Source of the DNA: Sciurus carolinensis
Lineage: Eukaryota; Chordata; Mammalia; Rodentia; Sciuridae
Direction: 5' to 3'
Length of the DNA: 64,000 nt
Assembly (NCBI RefSeq): GCF_902686445.1
Contig: NC_062216.1
Location: forward strand, 6,035,084 to 6,099,083
Shown here: positions 25,025 through 37,329 of the stretch, one piece after another
How positions within the stretch are numbered: position 1 is the stretch's first letter
Layout: every line of letters starts with the position of its first letter
Notes under the pieces: generated by a model
What the model was told of the DNA's origin: nothing
Database searches by the model: none
Seen by the model: the letters and a program-made list of their open reading frames with translations, nothing else
Translations under genes and position numbers: made by a program

Positions 25025-25270
25025 GAAAACCATGCTAGGAGAGTGCAGCTCTGCAGGCCTGACACACCCTCCTCAATAAATGAAGTAAGTGGAGGAGAGG
25101 GTTAGAGGTGGAAGAACTCAAAGAATCTGTCTTGTTCAAGACAAAGGAAGTATTTGGGTAAATGAACAAATGTCAATGTCTCCAAGGATCCCTAAGGGAA
25201 ACCCATATTTTAGAGTGGTCTGAGACATTCCCATTGACAGGGGGAGCATGTCTTAGGACCAGTGGAGTTC

Positions 25271-25485
25271 TTTTTTTTTTTTTTTCTTCTCCTGGGGGCT
25301 TCAATTCAGTGGCACTCAAACATTGAACCATCTTTCCAGCTCATTTGTTATTTGATATACAGACATGTTCTCAGTGAGTTGCTTAGAGCATCAGTCTTGC
25401 TCAAGTTGTCTTTGAACTGACAATCCTACTTCCACAGACCCCAAACTAGTGGGATTCCATGCATGTCGACTGTGCCTGGTTCCAG
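25271..25485 (-). mobile_element. SINE, B1/ID-related squirrel-type, reverse orientation
   Basis: Begins with a T run (the reversed A tail). It then carries reversed 7SL- and ID-like landmarks: CACTCAAACATTGAACCA, GTTGCTTAGAG, GTCTTTGAACTGACAATCCT and GTGGGATTCCATGCATG, ending near CTGTGCCTGG. The overall order is that of the composite SINE common in sciurid genomes (from memory). Well diverged. Confidence 0.75.
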
Positions 25486-25499
25486 GAGGTTCTTTGCAT

Positions 25500-27470
25500 T
25501 CATGACAGTATAGGATTCCAGCATGCCACATCGAAGGCAAAGACAGAGTTTATTTAGGAAAGTAGATACTTATTCATGGGAGAATGGGACATCTGAATTG
25601 AGAGATACTTGTGTGTCAAACAAGGAACTTACACTCAAGACAGAAAGTGGCCCCTCCAGGGGTACAGACACCTAACCCTTGGTGCTTGGTGAAAATATTT
25701 AGAGTGACAGTTTCCAGGGTCTGCACTGGACATGCAGGCAGGCTGTGGCTGAACCACATCATGCTAGCCTTACCTGAGCTTCCACATTGGCCTCCTGCTA
25801 CAAGGCATGGTTCAGAAGTGTAGGGCAAAAACTTGTGGCTCAGGAATTACAATGGCTCCTGGACTTTTCTGTATTTCTGTGGCACATGGGCATTTTCTTT
25901 GACATTCAGTGTCTTTGTCTTTATTCCCAAGTTCCTGTCTCAGGAGTACCCAATCTTTAACCTCAGTGAGTGGAGTGAAACCCAAGATCCAGGAAGCAAG
26001 TTGGATCAGGTAAACAGCAACCTTCCTTCCTGTGGATCACGGGCCAATGCTGGGTCCCAAAGTGTGTGTATCTCAGACACTGACTCTGGCTAATGGGATT
26101 TAAATGTCATTTGGATATTAACACACTCAACCAGCATGTAAAAACTGCTACTCCAAGCCAATTTTATGAAAAATTGAGTTGATATGCAAGGGCGTATAAT
26201 AAATTCTCCTGTAAATAATCTATATGGTACAAATGATTCACTTGTGGAAATGCTGGGCAATCTATGGGATCTCCATCATTGTTAGCAGTACGCTGATTTG
26301 AGAGTCAAGTGTTCTGATCCCAGACAAGGTCAATGAAAGCCCTTGTGGACAAGGATTCCCCATCCTTCCTCATTTAGGTATTTAAAGTCACTGTGATCTG
26401 TGCCTAAACTTATTTCAATGTTTACACAAATCTTTCCATTGTGGACACTGCCTGCATGCTTTGATTTCTTTGCTATCCAAATCCCTTTCAAAGTCATGAG
26501 GTAATTACTTTTCAGCAGAGGTTATTACATTGTCCCTGACACAGTCTGCCTCACATTGGAACCATCTGGAGGCTGAAAACTCGTGTTCACACCACTCAAG
26601 TTTATTCTTAATAAGCACTTCAAATATGCATCACTGTGTTTTCTAATGTTCCTTAATAAAGCTGGAAAATTCTGGAGGTACAGATAAAATTTTGTTTCCT
26701 TTTAGACCTGCACAATGAGATTTTAAACTCTCTCTAGATGACTCTGAAAGTCACTGTTGTTTGGCATCACTGGACATGGTTTGCACAGACCAGAAATATG
26801 TTGTCCATCATTGCTGTTTTTGGCACTGGGAACACCGTCAAAAGAGAATCTGTGGCTCTCTAAGGAAAATGAAGCCAAATCTGCTCCTTCCTCCCTGAAA
26901 GCACTGATAGTGGTGTCCTTATTCAGAAAGTGTGTCTGGGTGAGAATGCTTTTGAAAACAAGGCAGGAGATAGCAGTGGAAAGCAGGGAGGAGAACCAGT
27001 TGGCTTTACATGGCTCCTGGATCTCTCATGAGCTGGACATCACATTGAGCATCAGGGCTCAAATCTAGGGAACCAGGATTTTGGAAACCAATGGCAGAAC
27101 AATGGCTTTCCATTTCTAATGAGGACAATGGTCCTGCTGAAGTTAGTTTCCCTCCAGTCTACTTCCTATGGGACTGTGTTGGGGGAAGCAGGCACTACAT
27201 GCTTTGCCTTTCACACAAACCCTCCTTCTTCAACCCAACTACAGTGTGTCCTTCCAAAGCTCCTTGAAATATCCCTTTATCTCTGTCCCTTAGTAAATGG
27301 ATTTGAAACACAATTTTTATTCCAGTAAGGCATTCACTGAGGAGCATGAGGGTGATGTCATGAGAAGGAGCCCCTGGCTGCTTGTGCCCATGCAAATATT
27401 CTTTCTGCATGGCATGGAGCATGAACTGCAGAAATACATGGCACCTACCTGTTGGGATGTGTGGAAGCCA
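25500..27470. other. Centre of the inverted duplication; no gene recognised
   Basis: Spacer between the two inward-facing ORFs. One exon-like stretch, about 25930-26010 plus strand, follows TTTATTCCCAAG and ends CAG|GTAAACAGC. It resembles 36510-36590, which ends CAG|GTAAGCAGC, so another duplicated piece may be present. ORFs at 25833-26093 and 26757-27068 show no domain I know. Confidence 0.45.
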
Positions 27471-27475
27471 GCAGC

Positions 27476-27814
27476 TTAAGCAGGCAGGGACAGAATGAAA
27501 TCCCCAGGGCTGCAAGGGGCCTGTGTCATGTGGTTGTGTATCACACACTGCTTGCAGGGAACAGGTGTGAAATTCTCCTGAAACACTGTTTGTAGAAGAA
27601 TCAAATTATTGTTCAACTTGGCATTTGTCCGAGGTGACTCTGATGACTCTCCAGAGAGATTAGAACCCAAGTATAGTGTAGCATCAGCTGCATGTGATGG
27701 AAAAGATGTAGATTTTGTAACATCATTAGGCAGAAACTGGGCTCTCCAGTGGAGTGAAGCTGCCTCCAGGTGTGGAGGATCAAATACCACAAGTGTACCC
27801 TGCTGGGACCTCAA
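27476..27814 (-). CDS. Unrecognised ORF, possible exon (right member of inward-facing pair)
   Basis: An open frame of 112 codons, paralogous to the plus-strand ORF at 24716-25024 over about 70 residues (shared EAAS, GESSESPR, NNL and FQE-like positions). Upstream on the minus strand is a CTCTCTCTCCCTCTTGAG pyrimidine tract, again acceptor-like. No domain is recognised and no function is proposed. The pair points at the centre of the inverted duplication, away from the FAM90A-like copies. Confidence 0.35.
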   Translation of the reverse strand: MRSQQGTLVVFDPPHLEAASLHWRAQFLPNDVTKSTSFPSHAADATLYLGSNLSGESSESPRTNAKLNNNLILLQTVFQENFTPVPCKQCVIHNHMTQAPCSPGDFILSLPA

Positions 27815-28209
27815 GAGGGAGAGAGAGATTCTCCCTCTGATATCCTTTTTAAACCAAAGGCTTTTTCTTATCCTCAGTCTACAGAGAGTCTACCACCCCA
27901 CCCTTCCTCTCCATGTCAGGTTCACCAATCACTTCTCACAACTTCATGGGAAAATTGGGTTAGGAATATTTGGTTGTACCCATTGAATTTCCTGTAGAGC
28001 ATTGGTGTGTCCTTTCACCAATTTATATTTGTGGAAGAGAAGAAGCATAGAAACAGATTGAATTGTCAGGATATTTAAGTACCAGGGATTAATTGATCAA
28101 GCACATTAAGAGAACTCCAGCACAGAATGAAAAATTCCAGGTAGTGATCCTGGGATATTGTTTGAAAATATATTTTCATTAAATCCCTAAAACAAAAAGA
28201 AAAACCACT

Positions 28210-28310
28210 GGAACAAAATTTGTATGAGGTGTGTGTTTTTTATGTGTGTGGTGTGTGAGTGTGTGTGTGTGTTTTTGTGTGTGTGTGTTTATATTTTCAT
28301 ATAGCTGTGT
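28210..28310. repeat. (GT)n microsatellite
   Basis: Interrupted GT and TG runs with T5-6 interruptions. No coding signal. Confidence 0.85.
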
Positions 28311-28599
28311 GTTTAAAACTATTTTCTGGTATGGGAATTTGCATATTAATAACATCTGACAAGTATTACAATTTTCATTTTTTCAAAGCATTTCTCTTAT
28401 TTAAGTCAACTTCCTGAGGGGGGGGAATAACCATTTTCATTCCTTCTGAGTTAAACCAATTATCTTGACTCTCTTTCCTGACAGATTTTCATGAAGGTTT
28501 TGGATTGGAAAGGAATTAGAAAAGACTCTACCTCTTTTTGGAAAAAATATGAAAGGAGTCATGTATGAGGGGTTACTGCTAGTTTTCTAAACATTTTGA

Positions 28600-29290
28600 G
28601 GTAAATGTGCATAAAATGCTCAGGTGCCAAGTGAACTGAGTGCTGTACCCACACCCCAGGACTGTGAGAAGTGCAAATCTCTGTGTCTGGAATTCTCAGG
28701 AACATAGAAAGGGAGACACCAGCTAGAAAAGTTTGGAACAGTGCTGGGAATGACTGTTGGTCAGAGCAGGATTGGAGCACAGGGCAGGGTAGAGGGCACA
28801 GGTGTGTTTCCTACCTGCCACAAGGCACTTAACAGTACTGAAGGATTTGGCCAGTTGAGGGCCCCAGTGGTCTCCCTGGAGGATGACCTGCCAGAGCCAC
28901 ACCATACTCCTCCAGTGGAACTCAGAAAGCCCCACCTGAATCTCATGGGAAAGCAGGGTTCTCACCCTCAGAAATCTGGCTATCTTTCAGCCATGTGGTC
29001 ATTCTGGACACTTCCATATCCAGAAATCTAGTTCCAAACTCCAGGGAAATAGAAAGACCTAGACTCTTCAATGTAAACTGGGATTCATATTCACCCCATA
29101 ATGTGTATTCCTTATAAATAATAGAATTGCTGAAATACTTTATCTAAGGCTTTCTTAGCTAAAATGGCAGGAAAATTGTTCAGAGAACAGTAATCAAAAT
29201 GTGTAAATATCAAATACTATTTAGATTATCTTGCATTTCCACCTTCCTAATGCTGCAAATCATTCTAACTCTTGAATTTGAACCTGTTCC
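28600..29290 (-). repeat. Inverted-duplication arm segment, right
   Basis: The reverse complement matches 16780-17400 in order. The part nearest the promoter (29160-29290) corresponds to 16800-16945 and to the upstream end of the array units. Confidence 0.7.
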
Positions 29291-29329
29291 TAAAGGTTTT
29301 GCCTCAGAAAGATTGACAATGTGGTCCAG

Positions 29330-29640
29330 GGAAGCAGCAAGTACCTAGGATGCAATAATTGGCAAATCAGATACCCTGAGCAGTATCATGTGATGCAAAG
29401 GTGTGAGTCATGAATTAACAGGAAATTGCAGCTGGGGAATTCTGTTGGTTTCAGTAGCTGACTTCTTTTATCGTGTGACCCCTGGGGCAGTATAAAAGTC
29501 CATGGCAGTGACCCTCCCTCACTGCCCCTTCCCCTGGCATCCTGGAGGCTGCATTTCCTCTTGTGCTGTGTCTCCAGCAGTCACCTGTCTGACAATATGC
29601 TGATGGAAAATAGGAGGAGAACAGGCTGCAGGCCTCTTCA
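29330..29640 (+). promoter_or_regulatory. TATA promoter and candidate first exon of FAM90A-like copy C
   Basis: ATTGGCAAATCAG at 29360, GTGTGAGTCATG at 29402 (AP-1-like TGAGTCA), a TTGGTTTCAGTAGCTGA block at 29446, and TATAAAAG at 29491-29498. Downstream are CCCCTGGCATCCTGGAGGC and CAGCAGTCACCTGTCTGACA, as in every unit of the 48-64 kb array and upstream of copy A. The CRE-like site of the array is replaced by ATCGTGTGACC. The candidate donor used elsewhere (CAG|GTGTT) is not evident; CAG|GTGTAAGG at about 29701-29713 is an alternative. AATAAA occurs at about 29769 and 29780. Confidence 0.7.
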
Positions 29641-29799
29641 GATTATGTGTTCTTCAGATTATGGCTGGAAAAATTAGTAGAGTGGAGAAAAGGAAAGAAT
29701 GCAGGTGTAAGGGTTGGACTAAGACCTGACTCATTCTAAACAGTTTGTCCTACTGCTGTCAAGCATAAAATAAACATTGAATAAATTTCTGATGGATTT

Positions 29800-30970
29800 G
29801 TGGGTGTGGACCTTGTCTCCACTCCTTTGCCTAATTCCTTAATGAGCTCTATAGGCCTTCTGGTGGAGTTTGTGGGTCTTCTAAATACAGTATCCTGTCC
29901 TCAGCAAACAGGAACAATCTGAGTTCCTCTTTCCCTATTTCTGTACACAGTTTCTTAATGTCTTTGTTTTGCTTGATTGTCATGGCCACAGTTTCACGAT
30001 TTATGTTGAAGAGGAGTGTGGAAAGTGGGCACGCTTGTCCTGTTCCTGTGTTTAGATAAAATGCTCTCTGTTCTTCCCCTGGATAATATTGTCCCTGGGT
30101 TTGTCAGCTATAGCCTTCAGTCTGCTGAGGTCAGTTCCCTTTAATCCCTAGATTTCCTAGTTTTTCTAATATTTTGGGGGAATGTAAGGAGATAGTCATG
30201 GGATTTTTGACCTCCTGTCTATTATGTGCAGAAATACATTCACTGATTTCCTTATGTCAAAACAAACTTGCATCCCAGAGTAAAAACCTCATGTGATCAC
30301 TGTGTACTATGTATAAAATGTGCTTTTGAATGCTGCTTTTCAGGATTTTATTATGAAATTATACATCTGTGTTCAGCAATGATACTGGTCTGCACCTAGT
30401 TTCCTTGAGTTTTTTGTTTCCTAGTTCAATTATCTTTTCTAATCTGTGGTCTCTGTTTCATAGATCAATGTCCTTTGTGTCCCTCTTTTTTGCTGTGACA
30501 TTTGTTATCTCTTTCTGCTTCTGATTTTGTATATCGTATCTTCTACTGTTTCTAAGAATTGATGATAACAAAGTAGGTTAGAAATTTGAGAATTTTAAGA
30601 CTTTTTGTAATGTAGGCAGCTCAATAAGATATTACTCAGCACTGCTCTTGCTATAAGCCAACAAGTGTTGTGTGTTTTGTTTCAATTTTCCTTTGACTGA
30701 AACAGTATGTAAAATTTCCTCCTCTGACTTTTTCAAAAACTCAGTGTTTGTTCAATGCAAGTCTTTCCATTTTTGCGTAGTTGATAATTTCACTGTTTCT
30801 CTTCTGTTGACTTGTAGTTTCATTCCATTTTGATCAGAAAAGTTGGAGGATAGTCTTTCATGAATTTTGTAACAATTGGACATTGATGTCAGGCCTAATA
30901 TATCCCATGGACACTTAAAGCCTGGATGTTTCCTTTGTTTATACATAGCGCACATATCCATATTCCAAAT
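29800..30970 (-). mobile_element. Old L1 ORF2 fragment, antisense in the first intron of copy C
   Basis: On the minus strand, a recognisable ORF2 piece at 30752-30961 contains SDQNGMKLQVNRRE, the L1 endonuclease SDHNGLKLEINDR block. The reverse-transcriptase and ORF2 middle region follows toward 29800 (AACATTGATG-like and TCTAAATACAG blocks). This is the same insertion as 47690-48900 beside copy B and so older than the duplication. Confidence 0.75.
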
Positions 30971-30974
30971 TTAT

Positions 30975-31530
30975 TAAACTGTAGTTAAATATTGGGGAGC
31001 CAATACAAGGCAACAAATAGAATCAAGATCATCAGCATTGAGTCTCATAGCAAAGAAAGAGAGTATCTATGTAAATTCATGCATGAAAATCACTTCATGT
31101 GGTAGTAAATGTATCAATACATATTTTCAAGAGAAACTGATGTATTTCTAATTCTCAGGTATATGTATAAGGGAATTACATGCACCCATCTTTCTTGTCA
31201 TGATGATTTCCTAAGTATGGGGAAACACAGTTGTTCTTACCTCTAATGCAGTGTGTGGTGAAGGAAATGAACACATTCTCTAGAATGTGTCCCTGAGTGC
31301 AAATCTAAAATAAGCATTCGTATATGAGGTGTCACGTACATAGTATGGTCCTATTCTAGGACCAGGTAGCTGTACTGATGAGGAAGATACTTCTGGGAAT
31401 GGGAAATCACACTGAAGGAAACAGACTTCCCACTGTTGTTGTGGGGTTTGCTTAACACCACAATGTGAACAGGTCCAAAGTCCATTCCATTTTGCTGTGG
31501 TTATGAATTTGTCCTTTTCTCTATGACTCA
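30975..31530. other. Intron 1 of copy C, no other feature seen
   Basis: Anonymous sequence between the antisense L1 and exon a. It aligns loosely with 47130-47690 reversed, beside copy B. Confidence 0.5.
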
Positions 31531-31531
31531 G

Positions 31532-34464
31532 GATATCCATGTCTCAGTATCTGAGGAAGAAGGATCTGAGGCCAAGAACATGAGACAGTGGGCAGGTCAT
31601 TGCTCACTGCCTCCATCTCAGAGGCTCATTAAAACCCAGAATGAGAAGCAGTAGCAGAAGGGAGCTATGGGGCACAGGACTCCCCCAGCAGAGCATGAAG
31701 AGTCCAAGGTAAGTGGAGGCATGGTTAAGTGGGGAGCCAGGGGCCAGGATGGGTCAGTGCCTGGCTTAAATATTAATGATTTGGCCTCTAAATCTCAACT
31801 GTTCTCTTAGAACCCATGAATACTGGCCTGGGCCGGCTCACAGGTATAGTAGTCCTTTTGTATGATGTGATGAAATACCTTCCCTCCAAATGAGGAACCC
31901 ATTCACCCAAGTTTTTTTCTGTCCTTGAATTGACTCTGTATCATTACCTTTGAGACATTCAAATCTTCCTTCTAGGGCTTCAAACAACAGATGCTTTCTA
32001 AAGAACTTTGGCAATCCTAGCAATCCCACAAATTCCTGGTGCACAGGTCTGAGTCTCTAATATAAAATGATGCTCAACTATGTCCTGAAAATCTATCTTA
32101 ACCTTGACACTGCTGGCAGTGTTTTTGCTGGCTCATGCCAGCTTGTCTTTTTGAACCCACAGGTGAAGTGCAAGGACTGTGGGGACTTTGAGAACACTGC
32201 AAGGAGCAGATGATACCCCATGAAATGCTGACATCAGGCACTGGCCCCACAGTCCTTGGGCCCAAAGGAGGAGAAGGAGAACCAGACAGCAAGGCAGCCT
32301 GAGAATCTCCATGACACAGGAAGCTTTAATCAACCTGAGAGACAGAAGGACCAGGGAGAAAGTTGAGAGATGGGGTAGTTGGGATCCAAACCTTGAGCAC
32401 TGACAGCAAAGGATTGGTGTCCCTCCTGCTATACACATTGTCACAGCCATGTCTAAGGACAGGGTAAGTGGAAAAGAAATAGGAAAGGACACCACATCAC
32501 ATAGCCACACCCTGGATCTCACTCCTTTCCATGCATCCATTAAGGGGCATGTTTCAGGGCCCTCTAGGAACATGAACATAACAGACATAATGGCAATGAG
32601 TCCTTGTGAGCTGACTAAGTGGATAATGAGAAGGACTGCCTGGAGTAAGGGATGGGGTGGGACAAGAGTGAAGGCACAGACCTAGAAATCCTCACAATGG
32701 GTCATACCAAACACTAAGGAAAATTCCCCAAAACTTTTCTTCTTTTGCTGGATTTATCCAAATACCATGGTTTATTCTGCAGGCAATAAGAAGAGCAGAG
32801 GAAGGCTCTGCTCCAGAAATTACCTAGAGGATCCCAGGGCAGGCAGCAACCATATTGGAGGGAAGAGACAGAATCCAGTGTCTATCTGAGGGTGAGTGTC
32901 TCCTTGTGCCTGCTCTTTTTCTCCTCTGGATAATCCTGATTTGTTCCAGTTCCATGTCCCTCTTTCCTGAGTGACTTGCCATCATCCATTAAGGGCAATG
33001 CGACTCAGGCTTGTGTGTATTTATGGTACGGTTTTTCTAATATTTTGCAGGATTCCTTTCATGATTCTCCTGATTTGAAATGGGGGTGCAGATGGACCAA
33101 GTTTATTCCAATGTCTGACATGATGGAATGTACTATGCAGGAATATTCATACTGAAGCTGGGTGAAAACTGTGATCTTTTATTTAAAAACTGCTCAGCCA
33201 CCAAACTGCTCAAAGGAGCATTAGCCATCTACATCACATGGAAGAACACATGAAACATTTTATATCTCTATTAATCAGGCCCAATGTTAAGAATGGGGTA
33301 TTTTCAAATATGCCATGAAATGTGTCCAGTTGATATTGTAGTTGGTGTTGTACTGATCACCAAAGATGTGGAGCTCCCCTTCTACATTACGTGAATGATG
33401 AATTGTGTTATTGTTGAATTTCAAGTCCTGCAGTCCATTTTCTATTTATTTTGTTTTCATTTTTCTTGACAGAGAGCAAGTACAAATGAATGTTTTATGT
33501 GCATTTCTTTACCTCCCTCAAAGCAGCAGGCTACTACCCATCCAAACTCCCTGGAAGAATTCTGTCCTGGGCCCTGTGTTGGAGAGTCAGCTACCTGTCA
33601 AGAACACTGAGGAGAGATCCATCCTCCCTACCACACAACCCTTCCAAAGAAATGAACTTGATTTCTACTCCATCCCTGTGCCCATGAAAGAACAGGAAGC
33701 AGCTACCACAGGCACCAGCCAGCCAGCAGTCAGACTCTGGTCTGAACACTCCCCTCCATGTGAAAGGAGCCCACGAATGCCCAGAGGGTGTATCCTCTAA
33801 CATTGCTCAGACTGCCTCTGAAAGGCATGACATGAGCCAGTGGCTCAATTCTCCACCAACTTCCAGGTGCTCTGATGTTAGCAAACAGCACTGCCTACAA
33901 TCTATAGAATGGAGCGAGGTCCAGGGTCTCACACTCAGCATCAGGGTCTCAGGTAAGGAACATGCCAGGATCCTGTCAAGAGAATCCAGATTGCCCCAAA
34001 GAAACTTAGACTCAATCCAAGATTGACTCCACAGGGGGGCTCTGACTGTCCAGGCTGGGAGGATTTTAAGTCCCTGCAATGTGTGTCAAATACAAGTAGA
34101 CTCAGAACAATAGTGGAAACCCAAGTGACCAGGAAATCTGTACTCCATGGTTCCAGCATGGATCTTCACCAACCACAGAAAAGCTCAGTGCTGAATCCTG
34201 TCCCACGGGCCCCAAGTCCAGTCTTCCAGCAGCCAGCTGTATTACATGACAGTCTCTCAGAAAGGTTTTCAGGAGACTACACTATGACATGGGAGCTCCA
34301 GGTTCATTCCAGCTCCAACTAATCCTTCTCCTACAAAGTCCAATGCTCCAGCTAAGAGCAATCCCTTCCTTGACATATCTGAGGGATACAGCACCAGTGT
34401 GCCAATGAGTTCCTTCTGTGAGGATCCTCAGATGTTCTCCTCTGAGGACAGTGACAAGGAGTGA
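31532..34464 (+). pseudogene. FAM90A: FAM90A-like copy C, pseudogene with near-intact exon layout
   Basis: Exon a: 31532-31708 (177 bp, acceptor CTCAG|G, donor AAG|GTAAGTGG), ATG at 31580, TAG at codon 25 (31652-31654). Exon b: 32163-32362 (200 bp) with a knuckle like that of B, but the donor GT is changed to TT. Exon c: 32783-32891 (109 bp, the same length as in B), containing an in-frame TAA as its second full codon. Exon d: 33473-34464 (992 bp), frameshifted near 33740 and again near 33960-34000, ending in SSEDSDKE and a stop. Exons a-c have exactly the lengths of B. Two nonsense codons, a lost donor and frameshifts make it non-functional. Its arm lies head-to-head with copy A. Confidence 0.87.
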
Positions 34465-36170
34465 GGTAATTCATGACAGGGAAGACTCACCTTCTAGTAT
34501 CACGTGACATGGAATGGAAAGTGGGACTAAGGAGGTAAAAGTGAAGGGAGCGGGCTGTGCATGGAGTACAGGACACTTCTAGCTGTGGGGCAGGTACAAA
34601 TTCTGGAACTGCATACAGTACTAGAACAGACACAGACACTTGCTCTGAATGATGGAAGCTTCTTTGGGGTTTCCAAAGTGATTTGTCAAATGGTCTCATG
34701 AAGGATTACGTATATTGTGCATAGAATGGAAAATGGAGTGGAGATGCTGATGTACCTATTGAACCGTAATGTAAATAGGAGGCTCATGTGATTCTGTTTT
34801 CCTATGACTGCATTCATGGCAACACTGGTTGATCACTGGGACCTGTGTCTTTTCAGCAGTGTCCTGTCTTGTGATGGGAGGGTTTGACAAGACTATGTCA
34901 GTGGAAACAATTTAGGACAGTTTCCTTGTCCTCACTCATTGTGCTCATTTATATTCTTTGCAAATATGTACTTAAAAAATTCATTTTAATCTTAACACAA
35001 TTCTCCCCATTTTTTATTGTGTCCACAGTTTGAGCACTTAGCTGTGCACATCCATTTCAAACCCATTTTTCTCCTCCAAGTTACACTCCCTGTTCTCAGG
35101 TGCTCAATAGGCATGAGTTGGAACCTCTTCAATGTGGCAATTCAGATCATTCATTGTGTTCGATGAAGTATGTGTCACTGTATTTTCCTTTATACCATAA
35201 TAAAGTCATGAAATTACATAGATTTTCCCAGATAAAAGAGTTTTTATCTTCATTTTGAGTCCTGAACCTTGAGGCTTTTCATACTGTCCAGGCGATCCTA
35301 CCATTCAGCAGTTGGGGAATGACTGCCATTTTGAGAAGGAGCACAGGATTCTACATGCATTCACCATGCCTAATCTTTAGAAAAAGGTCTGCCCAGGATC
35401 CACAATGTCTCTGTGACTCTCTAGGATGATTAAGCAGCTGAACTCTCCTTCCTTGCCAATGGAACTGACATTCAATTCCCTATTCAGAGACAGTGTCTGG
35501 GCTGGTAAAGAACTTCTTAATCCAGGCAGGTGACACCTGTGAGAACCCTGGGGAAATGTTTAGCTGCTCATGGCTCCTGGCACCCTCAGGCACTGCCACC
35601 TCTTTCTGAATCTGGGCCCAAATGACTCAGTGATGCTTCTGACCTACAAGGTCAGAACCAGGGATTGCCATCTTCAAAGGTATCAGTACTCTGCATTTAT
35701 TAGTTCCTGACCCACTGTATCTGGTACTACTGATTTGGTGGACACAGGTAGAACACAATCATTTCCTGCCACCATCTCTCTTTACTTCTGAAGATAACAG
35801 TGGGTTCTGGAGCACTCACCATTTACTCCAGAATGATCACTTGATTTCTTAGCCTGAATAATTGGAGATACAAAAAACATGATGTCTGACTAAGGCAGAT
35901 TTTAGTAAACTCAGTCAATTTTTTGAGTAGAGTAGGGTTTTCTGCAATTTTCCTGGTTCCTCAACTATTGTTCAGAGAGTCATGTTTACTGATGACTATC
36001 CTGGGAACCCCATTAGTGTGTGAGTTCATTCACATGCCCTTCTGTGTGAGCAACCTACAGTGACTGATACACATCCAGACAAGTATGGAATGGTACAGAC
36101 TGCTGAGGGATGTGAAGAGAAAGTGTAGAGTGGGCAGAAGAAAGGTTTCTATTACCCACTGTTCTTTCAG
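34465..36170. other. 3' flank of copy C; no gene recognised
   Basis: 34465-34980 resembles the 3' UTR of copy B in reverse (CAGAGGTC-like, TGGGAGGGTTTGAC and GCAAATATGTACTT blocks). The AATAAA that B uses is mutated here; another AATAAA is at 35199-35204. A very degraded SINE-like stretch may lie at about 35250-35390. Nothing else is seen. Confidence 0.5.
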
Positions 36171-36179
36171 GAGCAGCAA

Positions 36180-37030
36180 GCTGTGGGCACACCTGATGGG
36201 AGCAATGGTTTATGGAAGACTTATGTGGAGAACACCCAGCTGCTTCTGCAGTTATGGAACCTGAGAAAGGCAGTGCTGTGCTAGAATTTCCTGACCAGGT
36301 GCAGAAGTGGAGCTGGCCCCTCCCCTTGAGCAGACACAGTGGGGAGAAAGACCCTGCAGTGGAGCCTGCTTCTGAGATGAGCAGAGGGAGAGCACTATCC
36401 TGTGTGCATGTGAGACTTTGGTGAGAAGGCGGGCTGTGGAGTTTTGCCTGCAGATGGGAGCATCAATACATTTTATTGTCACAGATTATGTCCCTCATAT
36501 TCAGTACATCTCCTGGTAGTAGAAGACTTGAAGGTGTTTGAGGAAGAGGAGAGACCTGAAATCATGGCTCAGGTAAGCAGCACCTTCCACTCAGGAGAAG
36601 GGAGTAGAGCAGAACTGCTCAGGTGTTGGTACTTGTGGCCACATGTTTGTATGGAGACCATCTTAAGACATCAAGAAGCCATTCATTTCCTTCCTTTATC
36701 TGAAACTCAATCTTCTTCCAGGACTTACTGGAAAGGTTCACTGAGGTGCTGGAATGTGTGATCTTTCTGGAAGGAATGAAGGTTAAATACTGACTGTGAA
36801 CTCAGCACCTAGGTGGTAAGATACCTTCTCTAGGACCCTGGAAGTTGTGGTGCTGGAGAACTCTTAACCTACTGCCTGGGGGTTATTCTGTTGCCTACTG
36901 TAGGGGACTGATCCATGGAAATACCTGATATGTGCCATGGCGGAGGGTCTGGATGTAGGGAATGTGTACTGAACCTCATGTGGGTCACTTCCCCATCATG
37001 ACCCTACCCCAAAGACTGTGGTCGAGGTAA
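36180..37030 (+). repeat. Duplicon segment D, copy 2
   Basis: Homologous in direct orientation to 43070-43620 (GTGGAGAACACCC, GAACCTGAGAAAGGCAG, AGAAGACTTGAAGGTGT, GGTTATTCTGTT and CCATGGAAAT blocks), and in part inverted to 10690-11060. Relative to 43.4 kb it has about 300 extra bp at 36555-36845, including CATGGCTCAG|GTAAGCAGC, which looks like an exon end. A 105-codon ORF at 36444-36761 has no recognised domain. Confidence 0.75.
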
Positions 37031-37329
37031 AGCAGCTAACTATTAAGGAGAGAAGAATAGATGCCAACATTTCTGGGTGAGGATGGGAGGTTATTCCTCC
37101 TTCTATGTACCCAACTGTGTCATTGTTTTTTCAACTAGACCAACAGATGTTCCCAAAACAACCAGCATGCTGACAGGGGAATTGCAGGCATACATTGACC
37201 CCTGATGACTTCTTTTCTCTTGCTTCAAGCAAATGCCCACGAAGCTAAACTCAAAAAGCAATGGAGAACTGTTATTACTGCAGACATGTGGCTAGAAACA
37301 TGAACCATGTGGAACATGGATCATCCTAC

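Noticed and set aside
26271..26410. Possible MIR or tRNA-derived SINE
   Set aside because: Only weak resemblance (GTTAGCAGTACGCTGATT, then a GATCCCAGA block); not enough to support a call.
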